Notes under the pieces: generated by a model
The model's input: the letters and a program-made list of their open reading frames with translations, nothing else
Databases searched by the model: none
Told to the model about the DNA's origin: nothing
Program-made: the position numbers and the translations under genes
In this document: positions 9,851-16,865 of the stretch, piece after piece
Layout of the letters: the number at the start of each line of letters is the position of its first letter
Numbering within the stretch: the stretch's first letter is position 1
Assembly (NCBI GenBank): GCA_026416455.1
Contig: JAOAFE010000010.1
Location: forward strand, 1-64,000
Direction of reading: 5' to 3'
Length of the DNA: 64,000 nucleotides
From: Syntrophales bacterium
GTDB taxonomy: Bacteria > Desulfobacterota > Syntrophia > Syntrophales > UBA8958

Positions 9851-9880
9851 AAAGCGGACCGAATTTCTTCGGTCCGCTTT
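9851..9880. terminator. Hairpin between dctP and dctQ, possible partial terminator
   Basis: A perfect 13-bp inverted repeat (AAAGCGGACCGAA with TTCGGTCCGCTTT) with a 4-base loop. Read along the minus strand it has only a short T tract (TTTAT), so it may let some transcripts pass. It may also protect the upstream dctP mRNA from 3' exonucleases, giving more binding protein than permease. Confidence 0.65.
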
Positions 9881-9891
9881 TTATTTACACC

Positions 9892-10911
9892 CTAAAGTCT
9901 ACCCAGCTGATGGAGGTAATTTTTGAGCATACCAATAGCCTTATTCGTCTCCGGATCTTTCGCCGCCAGGGCATCCCATATTTTCACTGCCACCGCCCGC
10001 ATCTTCTTTTCATCTTCTGCTGACAACTTAGAGATTTTAACGTTGTAATCTTTAATCATCGTTTCGAGGGACTTTTTTTCTTCCAACTTATATTCCTGGG
10101 TACGTTTGAGCGCCCTCTCTACTAAAGCACGATCTAGAACTTGCTGAAGATCGGACGGCAATTCTTCGAAGGACTTTTTGTTCAAAATGATAATATCAGT
10201 TGTCATCGAGAGATTGGGTTGAAAATAGTATTTGGCTACTTCACAGAGCTTGATGCTCAAAGCACCGCTAGCCGCTCCCCAATGGGCAGCATCAATGACC
10301 CCTGTTTGGAGGGCTAAATAAATCTCCTCACCCGGTATCATCGTTGGTGCCGCTCCCAACTCCTTGAACATGTCCGCCAGTGCACCGGATGTGCGAATCT
10401 TCAAACCCTTCAAATCTTCTATCTTTGTCACCGGCCTTTTGCAAACCATGGCTGTCGGATAAACTCTTTCCGAGTAATACATGAGATTATGCTTCGCATG
10501 GGCATCCTTCAACATCTTTTCAAACCCCAATTTGAACCAGAAATGAACCCCTTCTTCTTCTGTATTGAGATTCATGGGTAAATTGCCGGCTACGGCCGTA
10601 ATGGGAATCTGACCCATCCAGTAACTGGGAAAGGCTGTAGCGCCATCTATGGTTCCCATTCGGCAAGCACCGAAAATATCTTTCGTGGGCACAAGGGCAG
10701 CAGCGGGATAGACAGAGACTTGCAGCCGCCCTTTGGAGAGATGGTAGACCTCCTTTTCAAAGAAATCCTTTATAGGTTTAAATGATGCACTACTTGCGGG
10801 CCAGTGGGACTGAAACTGCCACTTGTAGACCTTTTGCTGAGCCCAAGGGGACCCCGCCGATAAAAATAGACAGACCAATGACAAGGCAATTACTGTTAAC
10901 AACTTTTTCAT
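9892..10911 (-). CDS. dctP: TRAP transporter substrate-binding protein, DctP family
   Basis: Periplasmic solute receptor that delivers an organic acid to DctQM. The start at 10911 is chosen because AGGAGGG lies just upstream and the product then opens with a clean signal peptide (MKKLLTVIALSLVCLFLSAG, cut near AQQKV). A longer frame to 10959 adds a basic stretch without a binding site. Family features include the region YSERVYPTAMVCKRPV, the segment DLKGLKIRTSGA and the GVIDAAHWG ligand-pocket region. An arginine in KIRTSG is the usual carboxylate anchor. It follows CoA-transferase genes, so the imported acid may then be activated to a CoA ester. Confidence 0.92.
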   Translation of the reverse strand: MKKLLTVIALSLVCLFLSAGSPWAQQKVYKWQFQSHWPASSASFKPIKDFFEKEVYHLSKGRLQVSVYPAAALVPTKDIFGACRMGTIDGATAFPSYWMGQIPITAVAGNLPMNLNTEEEGVHFWFKLGFEKMLKDAHAKHNLMYYSERVYPTAMVCKRPVTKIEDLKGLKIRTSGALADMFKELGAAPTMIPGEEIYLALQTGVIDAAHWGAASGALSIKLCEVAKYYFQPNLSMTTDIIILNKKSFEELPSDLQQVLDRALVERALKRTQEYKLEEKKSLETMIKDYNVKISKLSAEDEKKMRAVAVKIWDALAAKDPETNKAIGMLKNYLHQLGRL

Positions 10912-10930
10912 CTTTTTTGCCCTCCTTTTT

Positions 10931-11758
10931 TTAATTCTTCGAAGAGGTGTCTTTGCCACCTTTTAATGAGTTTTTTATGACCAGCTCCATCGCCAGTTTC
11001 CGCCCTATTGCCTGTGCCGGGGCGAATCGCCGGATGAAATCTATCTCTTCCGCTGAGGGAGGAACCGTCTCTTTTAGATCGGGAGATATCTTCAACTCCC
11101 AGGGCACCCTCTTTTTTATATCTTCAAGACGAACGCGGGGATGGATTTGGGCGAGATAAACCTCCTTTGTTTTTTCATCGAACCCAAACACCCCTTGGGT
11201 GGTGATAATAGTCTTAGGCCCCGTCCCCTGTGGATACCAACCCGTATCATCCCGTGTTGAGCCTCCCGTTAGATAGCCGGGCGAGGTAAAATAATCTAAA
11301 CGTTCGACGAATTCTCCTCCCAACATGGTGAGCACTGTCCTCTTCGCGTAGGAGATAAAATCCGGCGCTCCCCCGGCCCCCGGTAATCTTTTTACGGGAT
11401 GGTAATAATCACCTATGCAGGTCGTATTGACATTACCAAATCTATCCACCTGAGCTACGCCAAGAAAACATACATCTACAAAACCTCTATATGTCATGGT
11501 AAACATGGAAAAAAGATCCGTTGCATATTTGAAGCCACGAATGGCGTGCACATCGGCAATGTGATTTAGGGGCACGAGGGGCTTGAAATCTATGATGCCC
11601 GACTCCATCATGAGGATAGCATGAGGTGCATACAGTGCCTTGGCTAAAGCCCCGGCCGTCGTCGGCAGACCTACCCCGAGTATGACCTTTTCGTAATCGT
11701 GAATCTCTCTGGCCGCCGTTATGATCAGCAGTTCTTGCAAGGTATAGGGCTTACTCAT
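10931..11758 (-). CDS. CoA-transferase subunit B (glutaconate CoA-transferase/IpdB-like)
   Basis: Beta subunit of a class I CoA-transferase family enzyme that moves CoA between carboxylic acids, or hydrolyses a ring-opened CoA ester in the IpdAB branch. The ATG at 11758 is chosen because GGGGGGAG lies four bases upstream; it overlaps the alpha subunit stop by 8 bp. The segment MMESGIIDFKPL carries a glutamate at the place where active transferases hold the catalytic residue, which favours a true transferase. The 275 residues match GctB-like proteins. Substrate unknown; neighbours suggest a diacid, hydroxyacid or aromatic-derived acid. Confidence 0.84.
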   Translation of the reverse strand: MSKPYTLQELLIITAAREIHDYEKVILGVGLPTTAGALAKALYAPHAILMMESGIIDFKPLVPLNHIADVHAIRGFKYATDLFSMFTMTYRGFVDVCFLGVAQVDRFGNVNTTCIGDYYHPVKRLPGAGGAPDFISYAKRTVLTMLGGEFVERLDYFTSPGYLTGGSTRDDTGWYPQGTGPKTIITTQGVFGFDEKTKEVYLAQIHPRVRLEDIKKRVPWELKISPDLKETVPPSAEEIDFIRRFAPAQAIGRKLAMELVIKNSLKGGKDTSSKN

Positions 11759-12794
11759 AGAGCTCCCCCCTTTCACGGAGGAAATCCTCCAATTCCTCCC
11801 TGGTTATTCCCATATTTCTTTCCCTCCCATGCTCATCCCACATAGAGGTGAAGGCAGCCCCGTAATCGGCGGGGGCAGAATAGTAAGGTCTGGCCTTTAG
11901 CCGATTGAGCGAATGAAGCCCAAATTTTTCTATATAATGTTCCAGGTATGACTCTCTGCTCAACTGACTCAGGACCCATTCTTCCATCCATTCTTTCATT
12001 CGCCTTTCGTCAGAGCAGGCCCGAGCAAAGATACTGTACATCATAATATCCCGATTGTAGTGGCCGATAACCTCCATGGGATGGGCACCCCACGGTATCT
12101 CCACAACTGCATTCACTCGAAAGGCTGGGATAATAGTCAGATGGGGGCTTGATTCGATGATATCTTCCGATACAATCTGCTCACAGGAAACGACAATCGA
12201 TTTACTGGCCAAGGCAGCGTATGCGACACTACCCATGGCTCCCCAGTATTGGGCATTTCCCTCCCGATCGGCCCTCTGTACATGAACAATGCAAACATCG
12301 GGATTAGCGGCGGGGACAGTCAACACCTCTCTTCCCGTGTAGGGACAAGAAATTATACGATACTTGTCCTCTCCCAAGAAACTCCTTTTATGAAATAGAT
12401 CAGTTGGTCTTACCCCCTCCAACACGGGCATAAAGGGAAAACCATGAACACCGGCCATTAGTCGCGCGCAATATTCAAAATTTGTGTAATCTTCAATTTC
12501 CAAGGTACGATTACGCAGTGCCCTTTCTACCGATGACCCCCCTTCTCTCCCACCCCCTCGGTAGACATAGGTGGTAACAAGCCGCTTCACACACCCTCCT
12601 GCGACGAGGACCTCCACATCGATGACCCCGGACTGGGAATAAACGGTAAGATTCCTTTTGCCTTGACGTACTATTTCTGAGACTAGCTCCATACATGAGC
12701 CAACGGTGTAATTACCGATGGCCAGCTCACAGCCATCGGGCACAAACCTTTCGATGGCTTCCTGTGCTGACATAACCTTGCTTGCTTGCGTCAT
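11751..12794 (-). CDS. CoA-transferase subunit A (glutaconate CoA-transferase/IpdA-like)
   Basis: Alpha subunit that forms the active CoA-transferase with the product of the next gene. It opens with the typical MSAQEAIERFVPDGCELAIG pattern and contains GGCVKRLVTTY and NPDVCIVHVQRADREGNAQYWG, both characteristic of the GctA/IpdA group. The start at 12794 is preferred because it places the conserved N-terminus correctly, although a GTG at 12848 is in frame. The 142-bp gap to the upstream dehydrogenase gene shows only a weak TATATAAG box and no convincing -35. Confidence 0.84.
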   Translation of the reverse strand: MTQASKVMSAQEAIERFVPDGCELAIGNYTVGSCMELVSEIVRQGKRNLTVYSQSGVIDVEVLVAGGCVKRLVTTYVYRGGGREGGSSVERALRNRTLEIEDYTNFEYCARLMAGVHGFPFMPVLEGVRPTDLFHKRSFLGEDKYRIISCPYTGREVLTVPAANPDVCIVHVQRADREGNAQYWGAMGSVAYAALASKSIVVSCEQIVSEDIIESSPHLTIIPAFRVNAVVEIPWGAHPMEVIGHYNRDIMMYSIFARACSDERRMKEWMEEWVLSQLSRESYLEHYIEKFGLHSLNRLKARPYYSAPADYGAAFTSMWDEHGRERNMGITREELEDFLRERGELYE

Positions 12795-12936
12795 GAGAAT
12801 TCCCCCCCCGTCAGGCAACACTTTTCTCCCTGGACTAATCCCTAGCACCCCAAATGACTCTCTTCAATACGGGCAAGCAGGTATTTTGAGGTAGGATTTA
12901 CCCTTATATAGAATTCAATCTCGTCCAGCGATTTCT

Positions 12937-14094
12937 TTAGCGGCAAAGCTCCAGGATGGCACGCATGACATCAGACGTAATATCCTGTTTTTCCCCCAAG
13001 GGCAAGACGCCGTGCTCCGTCAAAAGATGTATGATTAATTCTACATCCAAATCGCAGATGCCATAATCACTTAGGTGGGTGGGAAGACCCATTTGCTCAA
13101 AAAAAGCGCGAGTCAGGGCGATGGCCTGACTTATCTTTTCATCCTCTGTTCCCTCTCCTAATCCAAAAATGCGCTCTCCATATTGGATCAGTTTCTCCCT
13201 TTTTATTTCACGACGAACGTCCATCATCGCTGGCACAAGTATGGCAAGCGTTTGAGCATGATCTAGGCCATAGAGCATAGTGAGTTCATAACCCGCCCGA
13301 TGGGCAGACCAATCCTGGGGAACACCGGCCCCTATGAGGCCGTTCAATCCTAGGGTCGCACACCACATGAGGTTGGCCCGTACACGGTAATTTTCCGGTT
13401 CTTTTAAGGCCCTTGGCCCCTGATCGAGAAGTAGCAAAAGTAACCCCTCCGCTAGCCGATCTTGAACATCACCTCCTACCGGATATGTGAGATACTGTTC
13501 GAGCACATGAACGTAAGTGTCCACTACACCATTTCCAATGTAACGCCTAGGTAGGGTGAACGTTTTGGTGGGATCTAAGGCGGCAAAACGAGGAAAAAGA
13601 TGATCACTCATGAAAGCCCGTTTTATCCCCACGGCTCGACGCGAAATGACGGCGCGATTATTTGCCTCCGAACCGCTGGCCGGCATGGTAACCACCGCTC
13701 CTACGGGTAAGGCCTTCTTAATGCTTACTCCCCGATCCATAACAAATTTCCAAGGATCATCATTATACAAGAGGGCAGCCGCAATAAACTTCGCCGCATC
13801 GATAACTGAACCACCTCCTAGCCCGATCAAACAAGTGATCCCCTCCTTTTCGGCTAGCTTTACTCCCTTCATCAGCTGCTCGTATTCAGGATTTGGTTCT
13901 ATGCCACCGAATTCAACGGCTTTCCTATCTTCCAGGGCGTTCTTCAACTCCTCTACAAACCCATACCTTACGGCGCTCGACTGTCCGTAAAGAATCATGA
14001 TCCGTTCTTCGCGAGGGATCATCTTTACGGCCCGTGAGACCGCCTTCCGCCCAAAGTAGATATGGGTCGGATTGAAATAAAAAAAGTCCCACAT
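12937..14094 (-). CDS. Iron-containing alcohol dehydrogenase, YqhD/BdhA type
   Basis: Metal-dependent, probably NADPH-linked dehydrogenase that interconverts an aldehyde and an alcohol in the cytoplasm. It closely follows E. coli YqhD from memory: EFGGIEPNP, GLGGGSVIDAAKFIAAA, the phosphate-binding TMPASGSEAN, NGVVDTYVHVLEQY and GLIGAGVPQDWSAH, then GLDHAQTLAI. The Asp and three His that bind the metal are present. The start at 14094 matches YqhD in length and sits 2 bp after the aldo/keto reductase stop. A longer frame to 14130 would overlap that gene. It could serve as a 4-hydroxybutyrate or similar semialdehyde dehydrogenase, but that is inference. Confidence 0.9.
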   Translation of the reverse strand: MWDFFYFNPTHIYFGRKAVSRAVKMIPREERIMILYGQSSAVRYGFVEELKNALEDRKAVEFGGIEPNPEYEQLMKGVKLAEKEGITCLIGLGGGSVIDAAKFIAAALLYNDDPWKFVMDRGVSIKKALPVGAVVTMPASGSEANNRAVISRRAVGIKRAFMSDHLFPRFAALDPTKTFTLPRRYIGNGVVDTYVHVLEQYLTYPVGGDVQDRLAEGLLLLLLDQGPRALKEPENYRVRANLMWCATLGLNGLIGAGVPQDWSAHRAGYELTMLYGLDHAQTLAILVPAMMDVRREIKREKLIQYGERIFGLGEGTEDEKISQAIALTRAFFEQMGLPTHLSDYGICDLDVELIIHLLTEHGVLPLGEKQDITSDVMRAILELCR

Positions 14095-14096
14095 CC

Positions 14097-14945
14097 CTAA
14101 TCCCACTGAGTAGATGTCTCTGGCTCCCATGAGGGCGGGAGTGTAGAGAAATGCTCATCCCAACCGGCAATTTCTTCCATATCCGTGTCGGCCAGTTCGA
14201 AATCGAAGATGGATGCATTTTCCAAAATGCGTTCGCGATGAACAGATTTTGGGATGACAACCATTCCCTGCTGGAGGGCCCAGCGAAGGGCAATCTGGGC
14301 CGGCGTACGTCCGTATTTTTTAGCCATAGAAAGAAGTCTTGTATCTTCTAAGCGCTGTCCCCGTGTCAATGTACTGTACGCTTCCACTACAATACCTCTC
14401 TTTCTACAGTATTCGACCAATGCCTTTCTCTGTATGAATGGACTTATCTCGATCTGATTTACGGCGGGAATCACGGGAGAATATTCCAATAACTCTTCTA
14501 AATGCCTGACCATAAAATTGCTCACACCAATGGCTTTGACTACCCCCTCCTCACGCAGGCGGATCAGGGCTTGCCATGTCTCGAGTCTTTTCTGGGGCAC
14601 CGGCCAGTGGATAAGGTAAAGATCGATGTAATCCACACCCAACTTCTTCAAACTCTCCTCGCAGGCCTTCAAAGTAGAATCGTATCCCTGATCATCGTTC
14701 CATACTTTTGTCGTAATAAACACGTGTTCGCGCGGTATTCCACTTTCCCTAATTCCATCCCCCACATCCTTCTCGTTTCCATAGATACGAGCCGTATCAA
14801 CATGACGGTAACCAGCTTCAAGGGCCCATTGAACAGCCTTCCTCGTTTTCTCACCCGGCTCCGACAGGAACGTGCCCAAACCTAGCATTGGCATTTCGAC
14901 GCCCTCGCCTATAGAAACTTTAGACGCTATAGACAAATTCATCAT
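14097..14945 (-). CDS. Aldo/keto reductase
   Basis: NADPH-dependent carbonyl reductase with a TIM-barrel fold. The catalytic tetrad is visible: Asp and Tyr in DTARIYGNE, Lys in TTKVWND and His in YLIHWP. The cofactor-binding end shows IPKSVHRERILEN. The 282 residues are usual for the family. GGGAGGGG lies four to five bases before a double ATG. It starts 19 bp after the rpoH stop with no terminator between, so part of its transcription may come from the rpoH promoter. Substrate unknown. Confidence 0.92.
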   Translation of the reverse strand: MMNLSIASKVSIGEGVEMPMLGLGTFLSEPGEKTRKAVQWALEAGYRHVDTARIYGNEKDVGDGIRESGIPREHVFITTKVWNDDQGYDSTLKACEESLKKLGVDYIDLYLIHWPVPQKRLETWQALIRLREEGVVKAIGVSNFMVRHLEELLEYSPVIPAVNQIEISPFIQRKALVEYCRKRGIVVEAYSTLTRGQRLEDTRLLSMAKKYGRTPAQIALRWALQQGMVVIPKSVHRERILENASIFDFELADTDMEEIAGWDEHFSTLPPSWEPETSTQWD

Positions 14946-14964
14946 CCCCTCCCTTTGACATCAT

Positions 14965-15843
14965 CTATTTTTCCGGTAGCGCTAACTCCTCTCTTGTGAA
15001 AGGTAGGGCTAGCCGTAATTTCTTTAGGGCTTGTTTTTCTAACTGGCGTGCCCTCTCGCGCGTAATATGAAAATGATCACCAATTTCCTGCAAGGTCATG
15101 GGTTCATCGGCCATCACCCGGTGCCGGATGATGTATCTCTCTTTTTCCGAAAGGGTAGCCAACGCCCCTTCAAGATGTCTTTGAACCAGTTCCATCTGCT
15201 CTTTCCTGATCAATGCCGTCTCCTGGTCCTCACCTTCATCGGTGAGAAAATCTATATGCATCGTATCGCCGTCATCATTGACATACTCATCCAAGGATAC
15301 GTCGCGATTACTCATCCGCAGGTCCATCTCCTGGAGCTCTATCTCCTTGACTCCCAACATGTCAGCTATCTCTTTGAATTCTGGGTTTTTTTCTGCCATG
15401 GATTCCAGCTTTTTCTTCGCCTGACCAAGTTTAAAAAACAACTTCCGCTGCGCCTGTGTAGTGCCGATTTTTACGAGGCTCCAAGATTTGATGATATAGT
15501 TTTGCATATACGCCCTGATCCACCAGACGGCGTAAGAAATGAGACGATAACCCTTGTACGGGTCAAATTTCTTCACCGCGTGCATAAGGCCGATATTACC
15601 TTCCTGAATTAGATCGGCCAACTTCACACCGTAGTTTCTATACTCGTGCGCGATTTTTACGACAAAGCGTAGGTTGGACACTACAAGCTTGTGGGCCGCT
15701 TCCATATCACTAAATTTCTTGAAGCGGACGGCAAGAGAAAACTCCTCTTCTGCCGAGAGCACAGGAAACTTATTTATCTCCGCTATGTACCTCTCCAACG
15801 TACCTGTTACAGCAGGGACATCTAGCTCTTCGTTCTTACTCAC
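14965..15843 (-). CDS. rpoH: RNA polymerase heat-shock sigma factor RpoH (sigma-32)
   Basis: Directs RNA polymerase to heat-shock promoters. The 292 residues carry region 2 (DLIQEGNIGLMHAVKKFDPYKGYRLISYAVWWIRAYMQ is the core, given here as the main landmark across about residues 78-115), the RpoH box QRKLFFKLGQAKKKL that separates sigma-32 from other group members, and region 4 (MTLQEIGDHFHITRERARQLE). It starts with GTG; AAGGAGG lies ten bases upstream. A TTGACA-17-TATGCT promoter precedes it. It sits in a divergent pair with the clpB operon. Confidence 0.94.
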   Translation of the reverse strand: MSKNEELDVPAVTGTLERYIAEINKFPVLSAEEEFSLAVRFKKFSDMEAAHKLVVSNLRFVVKIAHEYRNYGVKLADLIQEGNIGLMHAVKKFDPYKGYRLISYAVWWIRAYMQNYIIKSWSLVKIGTTQAQRKLFFKLGQAKKKLESMAEKNPEFKEIADMLGVKEIELQEMDLRMSNRDVSLDEYVNDDGDTMHIDFLTDEGEDQETALIRKEQMELVQRHLEGALATLSEKERYIIRHRVMADEPMTLQEIGDHFHITRERARQLEKQALKKLRLALPFTREELALPEK

Positions 15844-15869
15844 AATGCGGCATCCTCCTTATATAAGGG

Positions 15870-15898
15870 AGCATAAGTTTGACGGCCTGCCCTGTCAA
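15870..15898 (-). promoter_or_regulatory. Promoter of rpoH
   Basis: On the minus strand TTGACA (15893-15898), a 17-bp spacer and TATGCT (15870-15875) are close to the vegetative consensus. The predicted transcript would start near 15863, leaving a leader of about 20 bases that is mostly the ribosome binding site. Confidence 0.7.
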
Positions 15899-15918
15899 GC
15901 CTAATTTACCAGTTTAAC

Positions 15919-15947
15919 TTGACACCCTTTCATGAGGTGCTTAACAT
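15919..15947 (+). promoter_or_regulatory. Promoter of the diadenylate cyclase-clpB operon
   Basis: TTGACA (15919-15924), a 17-bp spacer and TAACAT (15942-15947). It lies back to back with the rpoH promoter, with about 20 bp between the two -35 boxes, so a single regulator could affect both. Confidence 0.7.
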
Positions 15948-15983
15948 ATAGGCGGAAAAAGCGATAAAATCGAGGATGAATCT

Positions 15984-16853
15984 ATGGCGAGTATTAATAA
16001 AACTATTTTCGATTATGGGTACCGCATTGCCTGCGACTTGAAGGCCAAAGCCCTACTTACTTATGCCGAAGCCGTAGAAGACATTGATCTCCCCGAAAGC
16101 GGAGACGGGAAGCCAATCATCATCCTAGCCACCAAAAGTGATGATCATTTGATCGGGCTTTCAGATAAATACCAAACGATAACTGTCCCGAGCGTATCGC
16201 TTACCCGAATTGGTCAGGTGAAGATTGCTATAACCAAAGGCATCGCCATGGGTATCTTTCATCGAGGAGATAAGATTGTCTGCCTCAGTGGAATACCACG
16301 CTTTGGCTATGTAGATAGTATCTTCGTCATCGATGTAGGTAGAGAATTCGAAATCCTGACATCAGAAAACTTTAACGATATAACGGAGGACATTCAACCA
16401 GAGGTGTTTGGCGAGGTGTTAAACATCGCTCTAGAACTTGCCGCTCAAGGTCGGGAGGGCAGGAAAGTGGGCACCACCTTTGTACTAGGAGATCACGAAA
16501 AGGTGCTCCAACTGTCCCGCCAGATGATAATGAATCCGTTCCAGGGATACCGGGAAGAGGACAGAAACATTCTTAATCCCAACCTAAAGGAAACGATAAA
16601 AGAATTTTCTGCTCTCGACGGTGCCTTTGTCATAAGAGGAGATGGAGTGCTCATAACGGCGGGACGTCATTTAAGTGCAGCCTTGGAAAGTAAGGACTTC
16701 CCCCAAGGTTTGGGTAGCCGCCACATTGCCGCGGCCGGTATTACGAGTGTTACGAAAGCGCTCGCCGTCGTACTTTCTGAATCCTCAGGCAATGTTAGTA
16801 TCTTCAAAGACGGCAAGATATTCGTCACAATTGAAAAACCAATCGAACACTAG
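15984..16853 (+). CDS. DAC-domain protein, probable diadenylate cyclase
   Basis: Probably makes cyclic di-AMP from two ATP. The C-terminal part (about residues 130-283) is a DAC/DisA_N domain. The first nucleotide motif is LDGAFVIRGDG (DGA at 212-214). The second is LGSRHIAAAGIT (244-253), where the common RHRAA is RHIAA. The N-terminal 125 residues form an alpha/beta domain with an ILATKSDDH motif and no transmembrane helix. This differs from CdaA and DisA and recalls archaeal DacZ-type proteins with a pyruvate-kinase-C-like domain. It is 12 bp upstream of clpB under a shared promoter. Family call is good; activity is inferred because the RHR motif is altered. Confidence 0.8.
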   Translation: MASINKTIFDYGYRIACDLKAKALLTYAEAVEDIDLPESGDGKPIIILATKSDDHLIGLSDKYQTITVPSVSLTRIGQVKIAITKGIAMGIFHRGDKIVCLSGIPRFGYVDSIFVIDVGREFEILTSENFNDITEDIQPEVFGEVLNIALELAAQGREGRKVGTTFVLGDHEKVLQLSRQMIMNPFQGYREEDRNILNPNLKETIKEFSALDGAFVIRGDGVLITAGRHLSAALESKDFPQGLGSRHIAAAGITSVTKALAVVLSESSGNVSIFKDGKIFVTIEKPIEH

Positions 16854-16865
16854 AAGGAGTCTCGT

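Noticed and set aside
14965-15843. Housekeeping sigma factor RpoD as an alternative for this gene
   Set aside because: The protein is too short, lacks region 1.1, and carries the QRKLFFKLG RpoH box.
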